DNA of 64,000 bases from Parapristionchus giblindavisi (GCA_943737045.1 CALSFV010000091.1:124001-188000); one strand, 5' to 3'. Shown: positions 1 to 10,668, counted from the stretch's first letter. Notes: a model not told the origin generated them from the sequence alone. A program made the numbers and translations.

Positions 1-521
1 GGACAGCTCTGTCCTTTCCAAAATGACAATAGGATCTTCACTCGTATTTTGTCATTGCGTATGAATGGAAACTGTAAGATTCTTCATTTACTTTCTAAAG
101 ACTTATCTAAACAATCGACATATGCTGGCTGGTGCTATCAGACGTATGCGCATCAATCCCCTGATCTATTTTTATAATAAAGGCCAGCACTGAGATCCGG
201 CTTACCACTCAATTTCTAAGTTATAAAATACATGAATGGCTTGTACCACAAGAGTATGTGTTAGTGCGCGATCAGACTTCTTTTGGCACTTTTATATATT
301 TTTCAGGGATTTATGGTAGGTTGGTTTTATTCAATCCTTCACTTTGAGGGGATAGTCGTATACAATTATCTTCCTTTTTTTTCTTTCTTGCACTTCATTT
401 GTTATGTTGAATAGTGTTCATTGGTATAATATAAATAAAATTTATCTTCCTTGAAACATTTTCATGTTCACATCAATTTCATGTTTCAATCATTGAGTCT
501 TAAAGGGGCCGACACCTTTGT

Positions 522-598
522 CAACGGTCTCTTCAACGGGCTACGCTCTCTCGTTGTTAGAGAACAGAGAAATAGTGTGCGCAATGAAGAGACCATTG
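522..598. repeat. Imperfect hairpin with 17 bp arms
   Basis: The left arm CAACGGTCTCTTCAACG (522-538) pairs with the right arm CAATGAAGAGACCATTG (582-598), matching at 14 of 17 positions, around a 43 bp loop. The loop has its own short pairing potential (CTCT with AGAG). This could be a short MITE-like remnant or a structured RNA, but no target duplication or promoter was seen, so no function is assigned. Confidence 0.4.
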
Positions 599-703
599 AG
601 TGAGGTCACTCTCCATTTAAGTAAGTCTTAAGTACAGAGAAGGAAATTCACGCGACTGCTCGTAATGTGATAGTGAAACGAATTTAAAAAAAATGGTACT
701 AAG

Positions 704-875
704 TATTTTAGATAATCATGCCATACCTCAAACGAGGAAAAAACCCTTGATTCTTCTTCAGTTGTTAAAATACCATAACTGAGTTTCCATGATGTGATTG
801 CGCGTCTTCATTTGCAAGTATATTCTCGAGTTGTAAAGTCCCTCAATATGAACACTTGTGTAATCAATTCATGAA
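704..875 (+). repeat. Diverged direct repeat, copy 1
   Basis: This segment resembles 1540-1718 in the same orientation, offset by about 840-848 bp. Shared blocks include ATAACTGAGTTTC followed by ATGAT, a CGCGTC block, and AAAGTCCCTCAAT followed by GAACA and GTGTAAT. Spacing is conserved to within a few bases while intervening bases differ, so this is an old duplication or two copies of a dispersed repeat. Confidence 0.6.
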
Positions 876-1539
876 AGACTTCAATGACTCTCATTTCTTC
901 TCCCTGTACCATGCTGTGAGAACTTTTGAACAAAAAATAAGAGATCCCTTTTAAACCATGTGATATAGTTTTATGAACAAATTATTGAATTTCAATGTTA
1001 ATCAGATACAAATTGTACAAAGATCAACCAAAAAGCGGTATAACTTTGAAATATACTAGTTCAGAAGAATCTTACTCAACTAGTATCATTTTATCGTATG
1101 TATTGCGGTTGGCTAGAAACAACTCTTGCTGGCAACACTATGCCTACAGTGAGAAAGCATCCTTAATATGACAAAAATCATTTATTTTTTAAATCATTGC
1201 TCTAAAGGAGGATAGAACGCCCAACCAATATAAGTAGAACGGCAAACCAACAACGCCTATGGAGTGGCTAATATTTTTCACTGTACTAATACTCTAAAAT
1301 TTTGGTTCAACGTGGAATGCGATCACTCTCAACAATCTGACAGAGTACATCCTATCTTTTTAAAAATAATCCCTGTTTATGAACTTTTTACCCAATAATG
1401 CTTTTTCTAGTGGAGATACTCGTCTTTTCAGAACGGACGTATTATAACAGATAAAAGATAACGATAATTTGGATACTAATCTGCCTAGAACCAATGACAT
1501 GGATAAATAGATGCTGAAGATACAGTAATTCATTATTTA

Positions 1540-1718
1540 ATTTAGCTAATCATGTCTTGCCTATCATGAGAAGGAAATACCATCCTTCTTCTGATTTCGT
1601 TAAAATCAATTGGTAAAATCCTATAACTGAGTTTCTATGATTTGAATACGCGTCGCAAGCATATTATCCGCTGGAAAGTCCCTCAATGGGAACATTCGTG
1701 TAATGACTTTATGAACGT
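1540..1718 (+). repeat. Diverged direct repeat, copy 2
   Basis: Partner of 704-875. The same ordered blocks appear (ATAACTGAGTTTC at about 1623, CGCGTC, AAAGTCCCTCAAT at 1675), with small indels that shift the offset from 848 to 840 bp. No terminal inverted repeat or target duplication was seen at its ends. Confidence 0.6.
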
Positions 1719-2402
1719 GCAGAGATCGGCTATGAGAGCAAATTGGTGATACTACATCTTCCCTTCTTAGTTAACATGGATTTCTTCCTTATTTTATTGT
1801 TATTACTATACTTGCATATCCCTCTCAGTAGTATGATCCTCTTATGAGAAAAGTATAAAAGCGTAATCGATGACTGGAAAACTGAACCTGTCTTTGATTT
1901 ACGTCTCTATTTAACTATCTTTATCTATCTCTATTTCCCCCGCATGGCTCTCTCTATTTCTCTGTCTGCAGCATAATGTGACTGGGATTTTTGAGAAGGA
2001 AAAATTGGCACTATAATTTAATCCCTCCATCATCTAATCGCTAATGTGATGTTCAAACGTAATGAAAAAAGTGAGAGAGTATGCAAAAAACAATTTTCTC
2101 GATTTTTATTGCATTTTGGCAACTTTTGAATCTAATATATGAGATCCCCAGTACTGATCATCATAACCAAACGCTGTGCAATCTTTGAGAATTTCGTGAA
2201 AAGGAGTAAGTTATGATTCTGTATGCACTGTCTTATGTCAGTAAATACTAGTGCTAGGGGCAGAGTCGAAAATTGTTTTACTTCTGAGCGTTTTATTTCA
2301 GTAGAATTACGCTAGCGCGGATGTCTTATGTCAGTAATAATAAGACTCAAATGTGTAGATTCTAATTTTGATGATTGTTCTACATTCCCCTAAGCGCTTC
2401 CA

Positions 2403-2408
2403 TTTATT
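2403..2408 (-). terminator. Candidate poly(A) signal (AATAAA)
   Basis: On the minus strand AATAAA lies about 15 bases past the stop codon of the lysine-rich open frame ending at 2423. The spacing suits a eukaryotic 3' end. The hexamer is common in AT-rich DNA, so it counts only together with the upstream frame and splice acceptor. Confidence 0.25.
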
Positions 2409-2422
2409 TAGGAGATGGCTGT

Positions 2423-2745
2423 TTAGTAGCTGATTTTCCCCTTCAGGAAGGGATTCTTTCGTTCCTTTGTGTCTGTGTGTGTGGATTCAATGTGTGTTAT
2501 TGTATCCTCCTTCTTCTTCATGTCCTTCATACCTGACTTTTTCTTGCCATCATCGGACTTATTTTTGTCTACTCGTCCTGAGTTATTTTCATCGCCAATA
2601 TCCTTGATGTTTGTCTTCTTTGTGTGGTCATGCGATTTGGCATCTGTATTGTTCGTGTCGCTAGGTGGTCTTGCGCCTGTATTCATCGTTTCATCACGAG
2701 GGTTCACCTCTGACTTCTTCTGAACGTATGTCTTCTTTTTGTCGG
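2423..2745 (-). CDS. Candidate 3'-terminal exon, lysine-rich hydrophilic protein
   Basis: The minus strand is open for 106 codons from position 2743 down to a TAG at 2423. The product would be very hydrophilic, rich in Lys, Asp, Asn and Thr, with KKK clusters and no membrane segment or recognisable domain. No ATG opens the frame; instead a run of seven T followed by ATGCAG (AG at 2747-2746) resembles a 3' splice site, so the frame would enter in phase 1 at 2745. AATAAA follows the stop closely. Unlike the GA repeats to its right, it is not a simple repeat. Against it: the opposite strand is also open here, purine-rich DNA easily yields Lys/Glu/Asp-rich frames, and no upstream exon could be tied to it. 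It may be a real last exon or a chance frame. Confidence 0.27.
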
Positions 2746-2754
2746 CTGCATAAA

Positions 2755-2998
2755 AAAATGCTAGGAGAGAGTATGATAGAGAGGGATAGAAGAGGAAAAA
2801 GTGTCGCAGATTTAAGATACAGAGAGAAAAGAGTATAAAGAGAAGGGAATATATAGAGAACTACAGTAAGAAGTATAGAGAGAAAGAGAGATGGTACAGA
2901 CTGTAAATTAAGAGCCGAGCTCCTTTCCTGTGAGAGAACATGTCGAGTATAAGAGAATTAGATGAAATAGATAATTAGATATAAGGAAAATTAAAAAA
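2755..2998 (+). repeat. GA-rich degenerate repeat block 1
   Basis: The + strand is strongly purine-rich, with repeated AGAGAG and AGTAT phrases. It ends at a GCTCCGCC motif (2999-3006), which also closes the larger GA block at 5153-5160. There is no coding signal. Confidence 0.6.
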
Positions 2999-3225
2999 GC
3001 TCCGCCTCTAAGACAATCAACCATCGGTCGCAATCCTCAAAGGTTATTCTATCGATTACCAGATACTGTCAATGGGATGATTTTATCACTTTTTCGTTGA
3101 TCTTATTTTGCAATCGTTAATTATGTTTGCAATAATCATTATCGTTTCTACTATTGTATATAATGTTCCAAATTCATCTGGTTCTTTTTGTTGCTAAAGA
3201 GAGCTCATTTGAATAGCTTTTTCCA
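2999..3225. other. AT-rich spacer between GA blocks
   Basis: Non-repetitive AT-rich sequence following the GCTCCGCC motif. It has phrases such as TTTTATCACTTTTTCG that recall the TCTTATCA phrases of 5270-5330, so the order GA block, CCGCC motif, ATCA-rich stretch may occur twice. No gene is seen. Confidence 0.4.
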
Positions 3226-5152
3226 TGACCATATGTTGTAGGTGAGAGTGTTTGTACAAGAGGGAGAAGGTTCATACGGAGTCGCTTAATTTTATCACTT
3301 GATCCAATCACGCAGATCGCGTATTATGTGTTACTGAGGTCAGATCAAATAGCCTTTTCATGATTATATGGTGTTTTAAGAGTGTATGCAAATTAGAGAG
3401 TGTACAGAAAGAGAAAGAGTGATGATCCATTCGCTCCACTATTCATATATCTTGTATATATTGCAAAATAGATGAAGAGAGTAAGTAGAAGAGCTAAAGA
3501 GAATGATTAACTACTCTTGTTCTCTCTTAAAGGTAGAGGAAAAAAGCTAGGGTGAAGAGTGCGAGTACAGAGATGCAGAGACTGAGAGATAGTGTGAAAA
3601 GATGGAGGTGGTAGAGATGTAGTGAAAGAAGATATAGAGAGGTAGAACAGCGTTTGCATGGCCATATGCGAAACAGTTAAAGAGAGACATAGATAGAGTA
3701 TGCAAAAATAATATAGCACATAGGCATAGACAGCGTGTATAGATGAGAGGGTTCAGAGAAAGAGAGTAATTTGTATATAATTAAAGAATACCGAGATACC
3801 GAGCAAGAGAGACAGGGAGAGAGTATGCACATGATGGAGAGTGGCCAGATGTAGAGAAAATGAGAGAGTATATAAAATAGAGAGAGATTGCAAAGAGGTA
3901 TAGAGGGTCTGTTTGGAGCTAGCTATTCAAATGTGGATATTAAGATATTCAGTTCAAGAGGGATTACTGTAGCAATTCAAATTTCATATTTGACGAGAGA
4001 GGGTGAAAATGATACAGAACAGAGATTTAGAGAAGTGGGGAAGAGAGCATGAGAAGATAATAGAGCACAAAGATGCAGAGATAGTGAGAGAGTATGAAAA
4101 AGATGAAGAGGGGAGAGAAGCAGGGAACGGGGCCTTCGCTTCTCTCGGCAGAAAAGAATATAGGAAAATGAGAGATGTTAGAGACGCAAAGAAATGATGG
4201 AGATAGTATGAGAAAATGAGAAAGTACAGAAAGAGTAGGAAGGATATTGCAACTCTGGTCAAGTATTGTATGCTTGGTATTAGTTATTTTTAGCTATTCA
4301 AATTGGTATCTTATACTTGTTGTGTTGTGTTTTGTTGCTAAAAGAGAGAGAGTGGGGGGGGAGAGAGAGAGAGGTAGAACAGCCTTCGCATGACCATATG
4401 GTGTGGTGATAGAGTATGTACCATAGAGAGAGTACATATAGAGAGACGGTCAAATGGCATAACCTTCAGATAAAGCGAAATAGCAGAAGCGGGAGAGAAT
4501 AGAGTATGCAAAAATGATAGAGCACAGAGAAAGAGAGAGAGTGTGCAAAAATGAGAGAGGTTAGAGACAGAGACATAGTATGTAAAGTGAGAGAGGGTAG
4601 AGTAAGAGGTGCAGAGAACGAGAGAGAGTATGAGAGAATAAGAGAGGTTAAAGATGCAGAGCAAGGGAGAGAGAGTATGTTATAGAAGGAGAGGTTAGAG
4701 GTACGAAGAAGGGGAGAGAGAGAATATGGGAGATTGAGAGAGGTTAGAGATGCAGAGAACGAGAGAGAGTATGAGAGAATAAGAGAGGTTAAAGATGCAG
4801 AGCAAGGGAGAGAGAGTATGTAATGATGGAGAGATTAGTGATACGAAGAAGGAGAGAGAGATAATATGGGAGATTGAGAGAGGTTAGAGAAAGAGAGATA
4901 GTGTGCAAAATGAGAGAGGTCATAGAAAGAGAAAGAGTATGCAATATGAAAGAGAGCCGAAAAATGAGAGAGCATGTAAAAGATGGAGAGGTTAGAGATA
5001 AAGAGAGGAAGAGAGAGTATGTAAAAATGGAGAGGTTAGAGATACAGAGAGGGAGAGAGTGTATGAGACATTGAGAGAGATTAGAGATGCAGAGAAATGG
5101 AGAGAGTATAGGAAATTGAGAGACATTAGAGTTGCAGATGTGATATAATTAG
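3226..5152 (+). repeat. GA-rich degenerate repeat block 2
   Basis: Nearly 2 kb of purine-rich + strand built from phrases such as GAGAGAGTATG, GAGAGGTTAGAGATGCAGAG and AGAGAGTATGTAA. A second, less purine-rich phrase (CATGACCATATG or close variants) recurs near 3225, 3360, 3658 and 4391. GTTGCTAAAGAGAG-like sequence recurs near 3191 and 4334, suggesting a larger degenerate period of about 1.15 kb. Open frames here are rich in Arg, Glu and Ser on one strand and Leu, Ser and Phe on the other, as expected from composition, and are not credible genes. Confidence 0.75.
4611..4892 (+). repeat. Two tandem copies of a 141 bp GA-rich unit
   Basis: GCAGAGAACGAGAGAG starts at 4611 and again at 4752, and the following bases match closely through the phrases GGTTAAAGATGCAGAG, GTATGT and GAAGAAGG. 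The copies differ at few positions, so this local duplication is much younger than the surrounding degenerate repeats. Confidence 0.75.
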
Positions 5153-5377
5153 GCTCCGCCCCAAATCAGTCATTTCATACTTGTTTTGTGTCGCGTGTGG
5201 TCGTGTGTTCCATTGCTCTGTCCGAATGTCTGTTAATTGATTATCGCATGCCTTTTACTAATCGATTGTGGTGATCTTATCATTTGATCTATGAGATATC
5301 ACTTGATCTTATCACTCTGATCGATTAAAAGGCTAATCACTTTATCATACAGTTGTTTTTTGCTCATCCTATTGTTT

Positions 5378-5838
5378 GTGTGCAATGGAGATTGCTTTAC
5401 CGCACTAGGGATGCCACCAGCTGTTAGACTCCCTCCTCCCTCTCCCTACCTCTCCCTCTCTTGCCTCTCTCCTGCCCATGCCTCTCCCTACTGTCTAAAC
5501 TTCCCTCTCCTGCCTCTCTCCCTCTAGGCGTTTGTTTGTTGCTCTCCCTATGCTGTCACAAGTAATTAACTGATATGATTAATGAGGCTGTTAATAAGCT
5601 TTATTGATTAACTTCTCCCTCTCCCTACCGTGTCACAATCCCTCTCCCTACCCTGTCACTTTCCCTCCCCCTACGCTCTCACTTTCCCTCCCCCTACGCT
5701 GTCACTTTCCCTCCCCCTACCCTGTCACTTTTGATTAATGACATGTCAAAAAATGATTAATGACCTGTCGGCACCCTTTGATCTTTGGCGGCATCCCTTT
5801 GATCTCGTAGTGCGGTAAAAGTAGTTGCCATTGCACAC
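5378..5838. mobile_element. Candidate non-autonomous element with imperfect TIRs
   Basis: The left end GTGTGCAATGG (5378-5388) is matched by CCATTGCACAC (5828-5838). After a mismatched 6-7 bp gap, TTTACCGCACTA on the left is again matched in inverted form on the right, and GGGATGCC follows on both sides with about 10 extra bases on the right. The 461 bp between hold CT-rich sequence and a minisatellite, with no coding capacity. No convincing target duplication is seen; satellite starts 9 bp beyond the right end, so that flank may have been replaced. The superfamily is unknown. Confidence 0.5.
5613..5728 (+). repeat. 23 bp minisatellite, five copies
   Basis: Five adjoining units of 24, 23, 23, 23 and 23 bp, each of the form TTTCCCTCCCCCTACGCTGTC plus AC, with the first two more diverged (CCCTCTCCCTACC). 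The strand is pyrimidine-rich, opposite in polarity to the GA blocks to its left. It lies inside the candidate element 5378-5838. Confidence 0.85.
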
Positions 5839-6008
5839 TATACTACTCATAGTATATTATTCGATAAGTATCATTGACAATTAGACTTGTAACGAATTAT
5901 TTTGTACCAAAAACAGAGAGTATTGAAAGATAAATTTACATATTGGCCGTACTGACCACTTTGAAATGGTTTATCTTATTCAGATTTTTTCGCTCTTTCA
6001 TTTGGTAT

Positions 6009-6128
6009 CACAGCGTTCTCATGACTTTCAAAGCAAGAACGACCGCTCAACATACAAACTCTCTCGAATACAATGGTCTCTCCTTTGTCTTGCTTTGGAA
6101 GAAAAATGGCTTGGACCAGAATACTGTG
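6009..6128 (+). mobile_element. 120 bp MITE-like insert in monomer, copy 1
   Basis: The insert begins CACAGCGTTCT and ends AGAATACTGTG, inverted repeats matching at 9 of 11 positions, and is flanked by GTAT on both sides (6005-6008, 6129-6132). Short monomers have a single GTAT at this point. The homologous half B also lacks it, so it is an insertion rather than an ancestral part lost from short units. It lengthens the 5848-6292 monomer to 445 bp. A 79-codon frame crossing it starts only at TTG and is not a gene. The superfamily is not assigned; the 4 bp duplication could extend to 6 bp (TGGTAT) if the inverted repeats are coincidental. Confidence 0.7.
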
Positions 6129-6773
6129 GTATATGACAAGATAGGTTTCATTTTCATTTTCATATTTCTCAAGTTATCTTGATCATATCAGAGTAAAAGC
6201 TACTTTTGTACTTCGGTCATTATAGCAACAGTAAAATATTACAGCTCGACATGACCTGAAGAGTGTCTCATTGAGAACTTTTTCCTCTTTCACATAGTAT
6301 ATTACTCGATAAGTATCATTGACAATTAGACTTGTAACGAATTATTTTGTACCAAAAACAGAGATTATTGAAAGATAAATTTACATATTGGCCGTACTGA
6401 CCACTTTGAAATGGTTTATCTTATTCAGAATTTTTCGCTCTTTCATTTGGTATATGACACGATAGGTTTCATTTGCATTTTCATATTTCTCAAGTTATCT
6501 TGATCATATCAGAGTAAAAGCTACTTTTGTACTTCGGTCATTATAGCAGCAGTAAAATATTACAGCTCGACATGACCTGAAGTGTGTCTCATTCAGAATT
6601 TTTTCCTCTTTCACATAGTATATTAATCGATGAGTATCATTGACAATTAGACTTGTAACGAATTATTTTGTACCAAAAACAGAGAGTATTGAAAGATAAA
6701 TTTACATATTGGCCGTACTGACCACTTGAAATGGTTTATCTTATTCAGATTTTTTCGCTCTTTCATTTGGTAT

Positions 6774-6893
6774 CACAGCGTTCTCATGACTTTCAAAGCA
6801 AGAACGACCGCTCAACATACAAACTCTCTCGAATACAATGGTCTCTCCTTTGTCTTGCTTTGGAAGAAAAATGGCCTGGACCAGAATACTGTG
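6774..6893 (+). mobile_element. 120 bp MITE-like insert, copy 2
   Basis: Same insert at the same site in the monomer 6614-7057. This unit also has a one-base deletion (CCACTTGAAATGG), CAGATTTTTTCG, and GGCCTGG instead of GGCTTGG within the insert, marking a sub-family shared with copy 6. Confidence 0.7.
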
Positions 6894-7369
6894 GTATATG
6901 ACAAGATAGGTTTCATTTTCATTTTCATATTTCTCAAGTTATCTTGATCATATCAGAGTAAAAGCTACTTTTGTACTTCGGTCATTATAGCAGCAGTAAA
7001 ATATTACAGCTCGACATGACCTGAAGTGTGTCTCATTCAGAATTTTTTCCTCTTTCACATAGTATATTAATCGATGAGTATCATTGACAATTAGACTTGT
7101 AACGAATTATTTTGTACCAAAAACAGAGAGTATTGAAAGATAAATTTACATATTGGCCGTACTGACCACTTGAAATGGTTTATCTTATTCAGATTTTTTC
7201 GCTCTTTCATTTGGTATATGACACGATAGGTTTCATTTGCATTTTCATATTTCTCAAGTTATCTTGATCATATCACAGTAAAAGCTACTTTTGTACTTCG
7301 GTCATTATAGCAGCAGTAAAATATTACAGCTCGACATGACCTGAACTGTGTCTCATTCAGAATTTTTTC

Positions 7370-7522
7370 CTCTTTCACATAGTATATTACTCGATAAGTA
7401 TCATTGACAATTAGACTTGTAACGAATTATTGTGTACCAAAAACAGAGAGTATTGAAAGATAAATTTACATATTGTCCGTACTGACCACTTTGAAATGGT
7501 TTATCTTATTCAGAATTTTTCG
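7370..7522 (+). repeat. Half-unit B (153 bp) of a representative monomer
   Basis: This half runs from CTCTTTCACATAGTATAT to ATTCAGAATTTTTCG. It aligns with the next half (7523-7690) over its length: CTCTTTCA, GTATAT, an AC.CGATA.GT block, TCATT, TTAT.TTG, CAGAG, TGACC and finally ATTCAGAATTTTT recur in the same order. The 321 bp monomer is therefore an old dimer. Confidence 0.8.
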
Positions 7523-7690
7523 CTCTTTCATTTGGTATATGACACGATAGGTTTCATTTTCATTTTGATATTTCTCAAGTTATCTTGATCATATCAGAGT
7601 AAAAGCTACTTTTGTACTTCGGTCATTATAGCAGCAGTAAAATATTACAGCTCGACATGACCTGAAGTGTGTCTCATTCAGAATTTTTTC
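7523..7690 (+). repeat. Half-unit A (168 bp) of a representative monomer
   Basis: This half runs from CTCTTTCATTTGGTATAT to ATTCAGAATTTTTTC and is homologous to half B, with small indels adding about 15 bp. It is the half that carries the 120 bp insert in long monomers and the TA MITE at 12296. Confidence 0.8.
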
Positions 7691-8180
7691 CTCTTTCACA
7701 TAGTATATTAATCGATAAGTATCATTGACAATTAGACTTGTAACGAATTATTTTGTACCAAAAACAGAGAGTATTGAAAGATAAATTTACATATTGGCCG
7801 TACTGACCACTTTGAAATGGTTTATCTTATTCAGAATTTTTCGCTCTTTCATTTGGTGTATGACACGATAGGTTTCATTTTCATTTTGATATTTCTCAAG
7901 TTATCTTGTTCATATCAGAGTAAAAGCTACTTTTGTACTTCGGTCACTAAAGCAGCAGTAAAATATTACAGCTCGACATGACCTGAAGTGTGTCTCATTC
8001 AGAATTTTTTCCTCTTTCACATAGTATATTATTCGATAAGTATCATTGACAATTAGACTTGTAACGAATTATTTTGTACCAAAAACAGAGAGTATTGAAA
8101 GATAAATTTACATATTGGCCGTACTGACCACTTTGAAATGGTTTATCTTATTCAGATTTTTTCGCTCTTTCATTTGGTAT

Positions 8181-8300
8181 CACAGCGTTCTCATGACTTT
8201 CAAAGCAAGAACGACCGCTCAACATACAAACTCTCTCGAATACAATGGTCTCTCCTTTGTCTTGCTTTGGAAGAAAAATGGCTTGGACCAGAATACTGTG
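8181..8300 (+). mobile_element. 120 bp MITE-like insert, copy 3
   Basis: Same insert and GTAT flanks in the monomer 8020-8464. Duplicated at 13697-13816 as part of the 3.6 kb block. Confidence 0.7.
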
Positions 8301-10548
8301 GTATATGACAAGATAGGTTTCATTTTCATTTTCATATTTCTCAAGTTATCTTGATCATATCAGAGTAAAAGCTACTTTTGTACTTCGGTCATTATAGCAA
8401 CAGTAAAATATTACAGCTCGACATGACCTGAAGTGTGTCTCATTCAGAATTTTTTCCTCTTTCACATAGTATATTATTCGATAAGTATCATTGACAATTA
8501 GACTTGTAACGAATTATTTTGTACCAAAAACAGAGAGTATTGAAAGATAAATTTACATATTGGCCGTACTGACCACTTTGAAATGGTTTATCTTATTCAG
8601 AATTTTTCGCTCTTTCATTTGGTATATGACACGATAGGTTTCATTTGCATTTTCATATTTCTCAAGTTATCTTGATCATATCAGAGTAAAAGCTACTTTT
8701 GTACTTCGGTCATTATAGCAGCAGTAAAATATTACAGCTCGACATGACCTGAAGTGTGTCTCATTCAGAATTTTTTCCTCTTTCACATAGTATATTAATC
8801 GATGAGTATCATTGACAATTAGACTTGTAACGAATTATTTTGTACCAAAAACAGAGAGTATTGAAAGATAAATTTACATATTGGCCGTACTGACCACTTG
8901 AAATGGTTTATCTTATTCAGATTTTTTCGCTCTTTCATTTGGTATATGACAAGATAGGTTTCATTTTCATTTTCATATTTCTCAAGTTATCTTGATCATA
9001 TCAGAGTAAAAGCTACTTTTGTACTTCGGTCATTATAGCAACAGTAAAATATTACAGCTCGACATGACCTGAAGTGTGTCTCATTCAGAATTTTTTCCTC
9101 TTTCACATAGTATATTAATCGATAAGTATCATTGACAATTAGACTTGTAACGAATTATTTTGTACCAAAAACAGAGAGTATTGAAAGATAAATTTACATA
9201 TTGGCCGTACTGACCACTTTGAAATGGTTTATCTTATTCAGAATTTTTCGCTCTTTCATTTGGTATATGACACGATAGGTTTCATTTGCATTTTCATATT
9301 TCTCAAGTTATCTTGATCATATCAGAGTAAAAGCTACTTTTGTACTTCGGTCATTATAGCAGCAGTAAAATATTGCAGCTCGACATGACCTGAAGTGTGT
9401 CTCATTCAGAATTTTTTCCTCTTTCACATAGTATATTATTCGATAAGTATCATTGACAATTAGACTTGTAACGAATTATTTTGTACCAAAAACAGAGAGT
9501 ATTGAAAGATAAATTTACATATTGGCCGTACTGACCACTTGAAATGGTTTATCTTATTCAGATTTTTTCGCTCTTTCATTTGGTATATGACAAGATAGGT
9601 TTCATTTTCATTTTCATATTTCTCAAGTTATCTTGATCATATCAGAGTAAAAGCTACTTTTGTACTTCGGTCATTATAGCAGCAGTAAAATATTACAGCT
9701 CGACATGACCTGAAGTGTGTCTCATTCAGAATTTTTCCTCTTTCACATAGTATATTACTCGATAAGTATCATTGACAATTAGACTTGTAACGAATTATTG
9801 TATACCAAAAACAGAGAGTATTGAAAGATAAACTTACATATTGGCCGTACTGACCACTTTGAAATGGTTTATCTTATTCAGAATTTTTCGCTCTTTCATT
9901 TGGTATATGACACGATAGGTTTCATTTTCATTTTCATATTTCTCAAGTTATCTTGATCATATCAGAGTAAAAGCTACTTTTGTACTTCGGTCATTATAGC
10001 AACAGTAAAATATTACAGCTCGACATGACCTGAAGTGTGTCTCATTCAGAATTTTTTCCTCTTTCACATAGTATATTAATCGATAAGTATCATTGACAAT
10101 TAGACTTGTAACGAATTATTTTGTACCAAAAACAGAGAGTATTGAAAGATAAATTTACATATTGGCCGTACTGACCACTTTGAAATGGTTTATCTTATTC
10201 AGAATTTTTCGCTCTTTCATTTGGTATATGACACGATAGGTTTCATTTGCATTTTCATATTTCTCAAGTTATCTTGATCATATCAGAGTAAAAGCTACTT
10301 TTGTACTTCGGTCATTATAGCAGCAGTAAAATATTGCAGCTCGACATGACCTGAAGTGTGTCTCATTCAGAATTTTTTCCTCTTTCACATAGTATATTAT
10401 TCGATAAGTATCATTGACAATTAGACTTGTAACGAATTATTTTGTACCAAAAACAGAGAGTATTGAAAGATAAATTTACATATTGGCCGTACTGACCACT
10501 TTGAAATGGTTTATCTTATTCAGATTTTTTCGCTCTTTCATTTGGTAT

Positions 10549-10668
10549 CACAGCGTTCTCATGACTTTCAAAGCAAGAACGACCGCTCAACATACAAACT
10601 CTCTCGAATACAATGGTCTCTCCTTTGTCTTGCTTTGGAAGAAAAATGGCTTGGACCAGAATACTGTG
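10549..10668 (+). mobile_element. 120 bp MITE-like insert, copy 4
   Basis: Same insert in the monomer 10388-10832. Together with the next short unit it forms a 766 bp long-plus-short dimer repeated at 11154. Confidence 0.7.

Larger units (their letters stand above)
1..2422. other. AT-rich flank with no recognised gene
   Basis: No open frame of convincing length or composition is present on either strand, and no tRNA or rRNA was recognised. The stretch holds a hairpin (522-598), a pair of diverged direct repeats (about 704-875 and 1540-1718) and a short exact repeat, TGTCTTATGTCAGTAA, at 2229 and 2322. A pyrimidine-rich run lies near 1900-1970. It looks like intergenic or intronic DNA of a eukaryote. 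Confidence 0.6.
5848..9530 (+). repeat. 3.6 kb duplicated block, copy 1
   Basis: Unit order and private variants match 11154 to about 15045: long unit with GAGTGTCTCATTGAG, short unit with CAGAGATTATTG, long unit with GATGAG, a unit with GAACTGTGTC, then the same series to about 9530. The offset is 5306 bp before the TA MITE and 5516 bp after it. Its left edge coincides with the left edge of the array. Confidence 0.85.

Noticed and set aside
1..14. GGACAG-CT-CTGTCC inverted repeat at the window start
   Set aside because: Six-base arms at the cut edge of the window are too short to support a feature.
2229..2337. Repeated TGTCTTATGTCAGTAA as a regulatory site pair
   Set aside because: Two copies of 16 bases 93 bp apart are real but have no promoter or gene context that would support a function.
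3507..5074. Frames of 64-108 codons in the GA-rich blocks
   Set aside because: Their Arg/Glu/Lys-rich or Leu/Ser/Phe-rich composition is what purine or pyrimidine repeats give; no domain or splice context is seen.
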